A stretch of 64,000 nt of DNA from positions 372,001 to 436,000 of the forward strand of contig JAXMBK010000005.1 of NCBI GenBank assembly GCA_046349935.1, written 5' to 3'. A program made the position numbers and the translations under genes. This stretch comes from CAIXSC01 sp046349935 (GTDB lineage: Bacteria > Planctomycetota > Planctomycetia > Pirellulales > Pirellulaceae). The notes beneath the pieces were generated by a model, which saw only the letters and a program-made list of their open reading frames with translations, was not told the DNA's origin and did no database searches. This document shows positions 26,454-34,016 of the stretch, piece by piece (the first letter of the stretch is position 1; every line of letters starts with the position of its first letter).

Positions 26454-27791
26454 ATGTGCGAAACGCCTCAAGGGTTGAATGCGGCTCACGTTCCATGCGG
26501 TTCGGCCGCGCACTGGCATCGTCGGACGTTGCTCCGCGCCGCGGCAGGAGCGGCCGGCGTGTCCTGGTGGACGCAGTTGGCCGAGCGGCTGGCGCGCGCT
26601 GACGAAGGGCCGTCGGCGACTCGCAAGAAGCCGCGCAGCGTGATCATGCTGTGGCTGCAGGGCGGACCGAGCCAATTGGAAACCTTCGATCCGCATCCGG
26701 GGACGAAAATCGCCGGCCAGTCAAAGGCGATTGCAACGGCGGCGGCGGGGGTGCAGATTTCCGAGTTCTATCCGCAGTTGGCGGACCAGATGGGAGACGT
26801 AGCGCTGGTCCGGTCGGTGGTGAGTAAGGAAGGGGACCACGAGCGAGCGACATACCAAGGGAAGACCGGCTTTCGCCCCGACCCGACGCTCATTCATCCA
26901 TCCTTGGGCGCCGTCTTGTGCCACCAACTGAAGGACAACATTGAAATCCCGCGGCACATTTCGATTTTTCCCGGACAATGGGGAGCGCGCGGCGGGTACC
27001 TGGGGGATCAGTTCGACGCGTTTCGCACGGAGGACCCGGTCGGGCCCGTCCCCGACGTCCGAGCGCTCGTCCCGCAAGCACGATTCAAAGCCCGCATGGA
27101 AGACTTGCAGAAGGTGGTGGAGCCGACGTTCGCACGCGGACGTCTTAAGGACCTCGACCAGACTCGGACGCTGCATGCCACCTCGATCCACAACGCCGAA
27201 CGAATGATGTCGTCAGACCAACTCAAGGCCTTTGATGTCAACGAGGCGCCGCAGGCGCTGCGCGCACAGTTTGGCGACTCTCGCTTCGGCCGCGGCTGCC
27301 TGGCCGCCGCGCGGCTGATCAAGGTCGGCGTGCGGTGCGTGGAAGTAACATTGCCGGGTTGGGACACGCATGCGGCCAATTACGAGGGCCATCGCACGCA
27401 AGCCAATCAGCTCGACCCCGCCTTCGCAGCCCTTCTGCGGTATCTGAAGGAAGAACAACTGCTGGACGAAACCATCGTGATTTGCGGCGGGGAGTTCGGT
27501 CGGACGCCGCGGATTAACGATTTGGGAGGCCGCGATCATTGGCCGCACGGCTTTACCATTGCCCTTGCGGGCGGCGGCATTGCGGGTGGCCGCGTCGTCG
27601 GCGAGACGTCGCCCGATCCCAAGGGGCTGGAAAAGCCCGATTCGGCCGACGTCGCGGACCCCGTCACCGTCGCGGATGTGCACGCTACGGTGCTCCACCA
27701 ATTGGGCGTCGTGTACGACCAAGACCATTTGACTCCCATCGGGCGTCCCATGAAGTTCAGCGACGGCAAGGTCATCAAACAACTGTTGTAG
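26454..27791 (+). CDS. DUF1501 domain-containing Tat-exported protein
   Basis: 445 residues. The ATG at 26454 has GGAG a few bases upstream. HRRTLLRAAAGAAG (RR at 23-24) looks like a twin-arginine signal, so a folded, perhaps metal-bearing protein is exported. The body has DUF1501 landmarks: MLWLQGGPSQLETFDPHPG, the GWDTH motif (phosphatase/sulfatase-like fold) and GGEFGRTPRINDLGGRDHWP, whose Asp/His residues could bind metal. The family belongs broadly to the alkaline phosphatase-like superfamily and always travels with DUF1549/DUF1553 proteins in planctomycetes. Exact activity is unknown. A sulfatase-like role on polysaccharides is an inference. Confidence 0.92.
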   Translation: MCETPQGLNAAHVPCGSAAHWHRRTLLRAAAGAAGVSWWTQLAERLARADEGPSATRKKPRSVIMLWLQGGPSQLETFDPHPGTKIAGQSKAIATAAAGVQISEFYPQLADQMGDVALVRSVVSKEGDHERATYQGKTGFRPDPTLIHPSLGAVLCHQLKDNIEIPRHISIFPGQWGARGGYLGDQFDAFRTEDPVGPVPDVRALVPQARFKARMEDLQKVVEPTFARGRLKDLDQTRTLHATSIHNAERMMSSDQLKAFDVNEAPQALRAQFGDSRFGRGCLAAARLIKVGVRCVEVTLPGWDTHAANYEGHRTQANQLDPAFAALLRYLKEEQLLDETIVICGGEFGRTPRINDLGGRDHWPHGFTIALAGGGIAGGRVVGETSPDPKGLEKPDSADVADPVTVADVHATVLHQLGVVYDQDHLTPIGRPMKFSDGKVIKQLL

Positions 27792-27909
27792 GGGGCTGAC
27801 CGTCTTTAAGGGGCGGACAGCGCCGGTCGCCCGCTTGTCTCTTCGCGCTGCGCTGGCTAATTTTGAAGTTGTGTTTCGCGGCAGTGCACGGGAGGAACGG
27901 GAGCCGGCA

Positions 27910-28239
27910 ATGACGAAGGCGCGACCCAAGGTGTTTGAGTACGTCGAACCGATCGGGGCCCGCGTGCTCGTACGCAAGGACGAGCCCAAACGGACGACCA
28001 AGGGGGGAATCGCCCTCCCGGACCAAGCGGAGATTCCCACGATCACCGGTCGCATCGTCGCGATTTCCGCCGTCGTTGAAAACGACGAACAAATGCCGCT
28101 TCGCCAGTACGACAAGATCCTCTTCCATCCGAAGAACGCCATCCCCGTCGACTTCGAACAGGACAATCAACTGTTCGTCGTGCCGGTGGAAGACGTCGTC
28201 GCCGTCTTTCGCCGCGAGCCGAAGGCGGAAGAGGAATAG
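27910..28239 (+). CDS. GroES-like co-chaperonin (Cpn10 family)
   Basis: 109 residues. The Cpn10 fold is seen in EPIGARVLVRKDEP, the mobile loop KGGIALPDQAE (canonical GGIVL), the GRIVAIS strand, YDKILF and the closing VEDVVAVF. GroES caps GroEL to close the folding chamber. No groEL is next to it and there is no CIRCE element (TTAGCACTC-N9-GAGTGCTAA) in the upstream 118 bases, so this looks like an additional, separately regulated copy. The roof segment is unusual (ENDEQMPLRQ) and the acidic tail PKAEEE is not canonical. A strong hairpin terminator follows. Confidence 0.85.
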   Translation: MTKARPKVFEYVEPIGARVLVRKDEPKRTTKGGIALPDQAEIPTITGRIVAISAVVENDEQMPLRQYDKILFHPKNAIPVDFEQDNQLFVVPVEDVVAVFRREPKAEEE

Positions 28240-28253
28240 CCGCGGCGCACGAA

Positions 28254-28283
28254 AAAAGCCCTTCGTGCGGGCGAAGGGCTTTT
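28254..28283. terminator. Bidirectional intrinsic terminator
   Basis: AAAAGCCCTTCG (28254-28265), loop TGCGGG, CGAAGGGCTTTT (28272-28283): a perfect 12-bp stem with A-run before and T-run after. It ends the GroES-like gene on the plus strand and the convergent Ala/Pro-rich gene on the minus strand. Confidence 0.9.
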
Positions 28284-28321
28284 CTCGAACGACGGCTTTT
28301 GGGCAAGCCTTGCGCGGGCGG

Positions 28322-29989
28322 TTATTTTCCGTCTTCCGCGTCGTCCTCTTGGTCGGCCATCTGCTTTTCTAGATCGGCGTAGATCTTGTCGAACATCTTG
28401 CGAGCGTAGGGTTGATTGGGATCAGCTCCCCATGCGGCCGCCTCTTGCTGCTGAGCTTCGATATGGCGGTAGTTGTACGGACGGAAGTAATAGTACGTCC
28501 AAGGCTGTGCTTCGTACGGATAGTGCGGCGGCATGTTGCGAGCCATCGCCTTCAGATCGTGATGCAGGTCGCACAGCCCATAACGGCAGTCTTCGCACAC
28601 CTCGCCTTCCTCGCAGTCCAGGCAATAGTCGCCGTCGACGTACGATTCCGCCAACTTGTCCTGCGCCGCAGGCGCCTGAGCGACCGGAGCAGGCGCGTCC
28701 GAGGCCGACTTGATGTCCGCGTCCGAATCGGGCTCCGGCTGCGGAACGGCGGTGCGAGCCGCAGGGGTCGGCATGGGACCGGGTTGTGAAGCGGCTTGGA
28801 CCGCAAAGGACCGACGAACCGGGGCGCTCGGCTGGGCCGCATATGCGACCACCGGCGCGGAATCCGCCACCGTCTGCACGACGCGACGTCGCTCGGTCGG
28901 CGCGTTGACCGCGGCGACAACCGGTTTCGGTGCGGCCTGGACGGCGGCAGTCGCCGTTGATGCGGGAACCGGAGCGGGAGCGACAGGGGTCGCCGGCTTC
29001 GAAGCGACCAACAAGGCGGCCGGCGCGGGGGTGTGGAAGGGCGCCGGCGCCTTGGGCGCGGCAACCTTCTCCGGCGCGGGGACCGACTTCGGCGCAGAGG
29101 CCGCTGACGGAGTCGCACGCACCACCGATTCGGCCGGTGCGGAAACGCTCCGACGAACTGGCGGCGCGGCAACTCCCGTTCCCACCGGTTCCGATTTCAC
29201 AAGAGCGCTCGGAAGCGGCGAAGCAGGTGCGGGCGCCAAACGCTTCGGCGCGGCCAGCGTCGACTTCTGGGGGAGCTCGGTCTGAGCGACGGCGATCGGC
29301 ATCGGTGCGATCGGCAGCGGCGCTGCGGCTTGCAAGGCTGCAGGTTGCGGCGCTGTCGGCGGCGTCGTCGCAACCTTAGGAGCTGCCAAGGGGACGGCGA
29401 CCTTCTGCGGGGCGTCGTTCAGCGAGCGGGCGATGGCCGAGCTAGCGGGGCGCGCGGCCGGCTGCGATGGCGTCGCCTTCTTCGGCGCGGCGTCGGCGAG
29501 GCTGCGCGTCGCCTTCTTGGAGAGGTCGGACTGAGCCACGGCGACCGGCAGCGGCGCTGCGGCTTGCAAGGCTGCAGGTTGCGGCGCTGTCGGGGGCGTC
29601 GTCGCAGCCTTAGGAGCTGCCAAGGGGACGGCGGCCTTCTGCGGGGCGTCGTTCAGCGAGCGGGCGATGGCCGAGCTGGCAGGGCGAGCGGCCGGCTGCG
29701 ATGGCGTCGTTGGGGCCGGCGCCGCATCGGCCAAGCTGCGCGTCGCTTTGGCGGGAGCGTCCACGACATCCGAGAGTTTGCGAGTTGCTTTTGCCGGGGC
29801 GTCGGCATCTTGCAGCTTCCGAGCGACTTTCTTGTCGCCGACGGAATAGCGAGCGGGCTGCCGGGCCGACTCGGCGGCGGCGTCCTCAACGGCCGAGATC
29901 TGAACGGCGGAGGGCGTCGAAGCGAGCACGTAATAGGGCTGCCCGATCAAGACGGCGACGCTCACGGCGAAGGAAGCCCAGCATCTCAT
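28322..29989 (-). CDS. Ala/Pro-rich repeat protein with C-terminal Cys-cluster domain
   Basis: 555 residues from the ATG at 29989. The N-terminus has a signal-like hydrophobic stretch (CWASFAVSVAVLIGQPYYVL). Residues about 45-440 are low-complexity Ala/Pro/Lys/Val with short repeated words (KATRSLADAAP, SSAIARSLNDAPQK, PAALQAAAPLP). Two of these blocks are a near-identical 78-residue tandem duplication. The last about 100 residues are different: CLDCEEGEVCEDCRYGLCDL is a compact Cys cluster that could hold a metal, followed by a Tyr/Pro-rich segment and an acidic tail. No known family is recognised. It is transcribed away from the secretin gene cluster; an envelope-spanning linker role is only a guess from the composition. 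Confidence 0.75.
   Translation of the reverse strand: MRCWASFAVSVAVLIGQPYYVLASTPSAVQISAVEDAAAESARQPARYSVGDKKVARKLQDADAPAKATRKLSDVVDAPAKATRSLADAAPAPTTPSQPAARPASSAIARSLNDAPQKAAVPLAAPKAATTPPTAPQPAALQAAAPLPVAVAQSDLSKKATRSLADAAPKKATPSQPAARPASSAIARSLNDAPQKVAVPLAAPKVATTPPTAPQPAALQAAAPLPIAPMPIAVAQTELPQKSTLAAPKRLAPAPASPLPSALVKSEPVGTGVAAPPVRRSVSAPAESVVRATPSAASAPKSVPAPEKVAAPKAPAPFHTPAPAALLVASKPATPVAPAPVPASTATAAVQAAPKPVVAAVNAPTERRRVVQTVADSAPVVAYAAQPSAPVRRSFAVQAASQPGPMPTPAARTAVPQPEPDSDADIKSASDAPAPVAQAPAAQDKLAESYVDGDYCLDCEEGEVCEDCRYGLCDLHHDLKAMARNMPPHYPYEAQPWTYYYFRPYNYRHIEAQQQEAAAWGADPNQPYARKMFDKIYADLEKQMADQEDDAEDGK
29281..29745 (-). repeat. 234-bp in-frame tandem duplication
   Basis: The sequence around 29327 (GGCTTGCAAGGCTGCAGG) recurs at 29561 with very few differences over most of the unit. 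The period of 234 bases is exactly 78 codons, so the reading frame is kept. The two copies cover about 29281-29512 and 29515-29745 within the Ala/Pro-rich gene. Confidence 0.8.
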
Positions 29990-30579
29990 GGCAGTAATCG
30001 TCTCTTTCTCAGTGGGTCGGAATCTGACTTGGGTAGGACGCATGCCCATTCGTGAGGGAGAACCCACGCCGGGTTGCGGGGGCGGGTTTCCTCGACCGGC
30101 TCATTGCTGCCTGCGGGGGGCGCGTTGAGCGGGCGCGGCATGGTCGCTACGAACCATGTTCGGACAGGCTCCACCGTCAATTCGAGAAAGTCCGAACTCC
30201 ACGGATTATCTTGCCAGGTTTATCAATTTTTCGGGCGTTGCCCATTCTGTGGTCGTTAAGGCCGATCGGCGCCGGCCGAACAGGAAGAAATTGAAAACTC
30301 AAGTTTGACTCTGGCTATAGGTAGTTGGTCAGACACCCTAGCGAGGGGAAAAAATCGCAGGAGCCATGAAGCATCGTCTATGTGATTGCTTGGAATGGGG
30401 TTAGGCATCCCCCGTTGTGACGTGATTAAGCGTTAGGCTCGTTAAAACCGCTACGACTTCTCAAGTCGATACGACCGGCATGACGAGTTTAACCCTGACC
30501 GCCTGCGACCCGTGGGCCCGCACCCATTGGGTCGGCAAAGATCATCATCATCGACGTCTGAACAGGATGTGAAAGACTC
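29990..30579. other. 590-bp divergent intergenic region upstream of the secretin gene
   Basis: No gene is supported. It must hold the promoters of the Ala/Pro-rich gene and of the secretin gene. One hairpin stands out: GTTCGGAC (30158-30165) pairs with GTCCGAAC (30190-30197) around a 24-base loop. The section 30190-30450 is clearly more AT-rich than its surroundings. TTGAAA (30291) and TATAGG (30316) are promoter-like but 19 bases apart, which is long. Confidence 0.5.
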
Positions 30580-32232
30580 ATGGCAAGCCCGCACGATTCT
30601 CGACGTAGGGCCAATTGGCGCAAGATGGCCCGGAATCTCCTGTTGACGGCCATCGCCTGCGTCCCCGCACCCGCATTTGCGCAGCTTGCCGGCGAACTTC
30701 CGTCCGCGACCGATGCGCGGAAGGTCGAGCGACCGGCCGAAGCGACGCTCATGAAAGAGACGAGCTTGATTGAGGAGGTGATCGACCCGGAATTGATTTT
30801 CCGCGTCGAGCCGGCTCGGTCGCGCGTCGTGCGCACTCGCTTGCCCGTCAAACGCGTCGCGATTACCGACCCCACGGTCGTGGAAATCAACGAATTCACT
30901 CCGTCCGAACTGGAAGTAATTGGTCTCAAAGCGGGCGAGACGACGGTGACGATTTGGTTCCAGGACGACGCCGGTCAAACTCGGCGACTCCGGTACCTGG
31001 TCCAGGTCGCTGCGAATGAATCGGAACAGCAGCAAGCGGCGAGCGAGTTCAGCAAGCTGCAGGCGCGCATTAATGAGCTGTTCCCGAACAGCCAAGTGCA
31101 GTTGTTTCCGGTCGCCGACAAACTGGTGATTCGCGGGCAGGCCCGCGATTCGCGGGAAGCGGCGGAAATCTTGGCGCTGGTCGGCGGCCAGATTCAGAAT
31201 CAGGGCGGTCAGAATGGAATGAACCAGAATATCGTCGGCGCCGGTCAAGTCGCTCGACTGCCCGGCGCCCCTCAGCTGCAGTTCAGCCAAGTGGTCAACT
31301 TGATGAATGTGCCGGGCGAGCAGCAGGTGATGCTAAAGGTGCGAGTGGCCGAAATCAGCCGCACGGCGCTCCGCGATCTGGGCGTTCGTTACGGTTTGGA
31401 CGTCGGCAACTGGGGAATGGGCTTCGCGGGGTTCGCCGGCGCTGCGAACATCTCGGCCATCCTGAACGACGGCGACTATTTCCTGATGATGAAGGCCTTC
31501 TCCTCCAACGCCTACAGCAAGATTCTCGCCGAACCAACCTTGATCACGCTCAACGGCCAACCGGCCACCTTCCTGGCGGGCGGCGAGTTCGCGGTGCCGG
31601 TGACGGTGGGGGTCGAAGGAGCGTCGGCGGTGGCCAACGTCTTCCGATCCTTTGGTACGGCGATCGTCTTCACGCCGCACATCATCGACAAGGACAAGAT
31701 CCGGCTGCAAGTGATGCCGACGTTGAGCACTCGCAACAACGAAAACGACGTCAACGGCATCCCGGGGCTCAACACCCGGACGGTGAGCACGACGGTCGAC
31801 CTGCGCGAGGGCCAATGGCTGGCCATCGCCGGCTTGATTCAAGACCATCAGAAGGGGGAACGCAGCCGCATCCCGTTCATTGGCGACATTCCAGTCTTAG
31901 GTGCTGCGTTTGGCAGCCAGGCGAAGAAGCGCGAAGAGACCGAAATGGTGGTGTTGGTCAGTCCCGAGTTGATTCATCCGCTGGAGCGAGAGCAGGCGCC
32001 CGCTTTGCTGCCGGGGATGGAAGTCACCGACCCGACCGACATCGCCTTCTTCTTCCGACAGCAGATCGAAGGTCCTCCCAGCGTCATGCATCGCAGCACG
32101 CTTTGGCCCTCGGCTCGTCAGAAGGCGGTCATCGAAGGGCACCGAGCGGCCCAGGGGCAGCGCAAGGCGACTCGCACTTTCGTCGATGAAGAATCGTTCT
32201 ACGTGAATGGACCGAGCGGCTTGTCGGAGTAA
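30580..32232 (+). CDS. Type II/III/Tad-type secretin (CpaC/RcpA-like)
   Basis: 550 residues. The signal peptide ends near PAFAQ (about residue 35). Residues about 65-150 are the pilus-assembly N-domain (RVVRTRLPVKRVAITDPTVV, then GETTVTIW), followed by a BON-like domain with SQVQLFPVADKLVIRGQA. The secretin core spans about 250-475: VMLKVRVAEISRTALRDLGV, ILAEPTLITLNGQPATFLAG, then VPVTV, RLQVMPTLS and the closing IPFIGDIPVLGAAFG. Multimers form the outer-membrane gate of a Tad/Flp pilus or a related secretion system. The two downstream lipoprotein genes fit CpaD- and TadD-like roles. No CpaF ATPase or TadB/C genes are in the window. Confidence 0.92.
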   Translation: MASPHDSRRRANWRKMARNLLLTAIACVPAPAFAQLAGELPSATDARKVERPAEATLMKETSLIEEVIDPELIFRVEPARSRVVRTRLPVKRVAITDPTVVEINEFTPSELEVIGLKAGETTVTIWFQDDAGQTRRLRYLVQVAANESEQQQAASEFSKLQARINELFPNSQVQLFPVADKLVIRGQARDSREAAEILALVGGQIQNQGGQNGMNQNIVGAGQVARLPGAPQLQFSQVVNLMNVPGEQQVMLKVRVAEISRTALRDLGVRYGLDVGNWGMGFAGFAGAANISAILNDGDYFLMMKAFSSNAYSKILAEPTLITLNGQPATFLAGGEFAVPVTVGVEGASAVANVFRSFGTAIVFTPHIIDKDKIRLQVMPTLSTRNNENDVNGIPGLNTRTVSTTVDLREGQWLAIAGLIQDHQKGERSRIPFIGDIPVLGAAFGSQAKKREETEMVVLVSPELIHPLEREQAPALLPGMEVTDPTDIAFFFRQQIEGPPSVMHRSTLWPSARQKAVIEGHRAAQGQRKATRTFVDEESFYVNGPSGLSE

Positions 32233-32294
32233 GCCCTCCCGCCCCGCCCTTCCCTCCTACCACGAACACCTCTCCGTCACAGGAATCTGATCCC

Positions 32295-32909
32295 ATGTTG
32301 CCCCGCAAACTCGGTGTACTCCGCGACGCCGCTCTGCTGGTTGGCCTTGCTCCTATCGGCCTTGGCTTGGTAGGGTGCCGCTGGCCTGAATACGTCGATA
32401 CGACTCCTCCTCCGCCGCTGGGATCGGGCGTCGACCAGATCATGAAGACGCAGGAAGAGAACGCCGAAGCGTGGAAGTACACCGTGTACATGCACGAGTT
32501 CGAGTTGAATGAAGTCGACGTGGATGGGAATAACATCGGCGGCTGGCGTCTGAACGAGGCGGGCGAAGACCATGTGCGACAGATCGCGGTGAACATGAAG
32601 CGCGGCGATCAGTATCCGGTGGTCATTGAACGCAGCGACACCAGCGCGAAACCGGGAACTCGATTCAACTACCCCGTGCACTACAACGACGCTCTGGACT
32701 CGAAACGTCGTCAGGTGGTGGTCGCGGTGCTCACGTCGATGGGCGTGCCGGATGCCGATCGACGCGTGATCGTGGCGCCGGCGGCGTCGGAAGGCATCGA
32801 GGCGACGGCGGCGGCTCGCGAATACGGCAACAGCCTGAATCGCAATTCGGGTCGCGGCGGCGGCATGGGCGGCGGGATGGGCGGCATGGGCGGCGGCGGC
32901 TTCTTCTAG
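32295..32909 (+). CDS. Lipoprotein, possibly CpaD/OmpA-like pilus-locus component
   Basis: 204 residues. The ATG at 32295 has AGGAA about 9 bases upstream. The N-terminus is a lipoprotein signal with LGLVGC as lipobox, so Cys28 should be lipidated. The centre (VRQIAVNMKRGDQYPVVIER; later DALDSKRRQVVVAVL and DADRRVIVAP) has the alternation of an OmpA/CpaD-like fold that binds peptidoglycan. The C-terminus is a Gly/Met tail (GGGMGGGMGGMGGGG). It lies 62 bases after the secretin gene and is probably co-transcribed. In Tad loci a CpaD lipoprotein follows the secretin; position supports this, but sequence similarity is weak. Confidence 0.72.
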   Translation: MLPRKLGVLRDAALLVGLAPIGLGLVGCRWPEYVDTTPPPPLGSGVDQIMKTQEENAEAWKYTVYMHEFELNEVDVDGNNIGGWRLNEAGEDHVRQIAVNMKRGDQYPVVIERSDTSAKPGTRFNYPVHYNDALDSKRRQVVVAVLTSMGVPDADRRVIVAPAASEGIEATAAAREYGNSLNRNSGRGGGMGGGMGGMGGGGFF

Positions 32910-32948
32910 TCGACGCGGGACGACGAATCCGACACGAGGATGCAAAGC

Positions 32949-34016
32949 ATGCGACGACAGCCAAGGATGGCGGGACTGCTTCTGCTGGCATGGGGAGCCG
33001 TCGTCTGCGCCAGCGGCTGCGCGTCGATGCGAGAACGGAATCCGCTCCCCAAGTGGTTCGGCAGTACGGCGGAGGATTCCGAGCGGCTCGTGACGCTCGC
33101 GCGACTGGAAGAGCGGCAGGGGAAGCATCAGCAAGCGGAAGAAATCTTGCGCCGCGTGCTTGAGGTCGATCCGCAGCACTCTGAAGCCCACCAGCGCCTC
33201 GGCGTTATTGCGCTCCGCGAGGGGCGCGTCGATGCGGGGCTCGCGGAACTCGAACTGGCTAGACAGTCTCTCAAGAAGCCCAATTCCGAGCTGCTCGCGG
33301 ATCTCGGGTATGGCTACTACCTCAAGAACGATTCGCAGACGGCCGAGCTGTTCTTGCGCGAATCGTTGCAGATCGATCCGCGAAACAAGCGGGCTCACAA
33401 TAATCTGGGGATCATTCTGGGCGAACGGGGCGAGTTTGAACCGGCGTTGGCGGAATTTCGCCAGTCGGGCACGGAAGCCGAGGCGCTGGCGAATCTCGCC
33501 TACATTCAAGCGCGTTTCGGCGAACTGACCGAAGCGGAGAAAAACTACCACGCGGCGCTCGCCTCCGACGGCAGTCTGCGCTCGGCCGCCGAGGCGCTCA
33601 TTCAGATCACCGAACTCCGTGCGAAGGCGGAAGGACGCCCGCTGCCTCCCGACCTGCCGAAAGTGGCGGTCCCCTACACGCCCGCAGTGCTTCCGGCCAG
33701 CTTTCAAGCGCCGCCGGCGGCGCAGACCAGCGCCGGCCAACCGCTGATGCCGACCGGCAAGGCCAACGAACCGTCGCGCGTCATGACGCCCGCGCCGATT
33801 ACGCCGCCCAACTCGACGGCGACTCCTTTGCCTGGGCAGCCGTCCCGCATTGCGACGATCCCGGCGACCTCGCCCGCGTCGTCGGCCATGCCGAACGGCG
33901 GTTCGATGGCGAGCCCCGCCGCGGGCGCTCCCTCGGCGACGTCCGCGTGGGCGACGCCCCGAGCGATCCATGCGGCGCCGACCGTCGGGACCTCGTCGCA
34001 AGTCGACTATCGCTAG
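32949..34016 (+). CDS. TPR-repeat lipoprotein (TadD/PilW-like)
   Basis: 355 residues from the ATG at 32949, which has GAGG 9 bases upstream; the ATG at 32940 is too close to that site. The N-terminal signal contains CASGCASM, a lipoprotein processing site. Residues about 40-220 are TPR repeats (LARLEERQGKHQQAEEILRR; AHQRLGVIALREGRVDAGLA; AHNNLGIILGERGEFEPALA). The last third is Pro/Ala/Thr-rich and disordered. TadD/PilW-type lipoproteins help a secretin assemble, and this gene is third in the secretin run. Its TAG shares a CTAG with the stop of the convergent gene. Confidence 0.85.
   Translation: MRRQPRMAGLLLLAWGAVVCASGCASMRERNPLPKWFGSTAEDSERLVTLARLEERQGKHQQAEEILRRVLEVDPQHSEAHQRLGVIALREGRVDAGLAELELARQSLKKPNSELLADLGYGYYLKNDSQTAELFLRESLQIDPRNKRAHNNLGIILGERGEFEPALAEFRQSGTEAEALANLAYIQARFGELTEAEKNYHAALASDGSLRSAAEALIQITELRAKAEGRPLPPDLPKVAVPYTPAVLPASFQAPPAAQTSAGQPLMPTGKANEPSRVMTPAPITPPNSTATPLPGQPSRIATIPATSPASSAMPNGGSMASPAAGAPSATSAWATPRAIHAAPTVGTSSQVDYR

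Noticed and set aside
27792..27909. CIRCE heat-shock operator upstream of the GroES-like gene
   Set aside because: Neither TTAGCACTC nor its partner half-site is present in this stretch.
30291..30321. Sigma-70 promoter TTGAAA/TATAGG for the secretin run
   Set aside because: Spacing of 19 bases and about 260 bases to the start make it too weak to list as a feature.
32277..34001. 574-residue minus-strand frame opposite the lipoprotein and TPR genes
   Set aside because: It begins with a run of Arg/Gly from the reverse of the Pro-rich tail and spans two real genes with lipoprotein signals.
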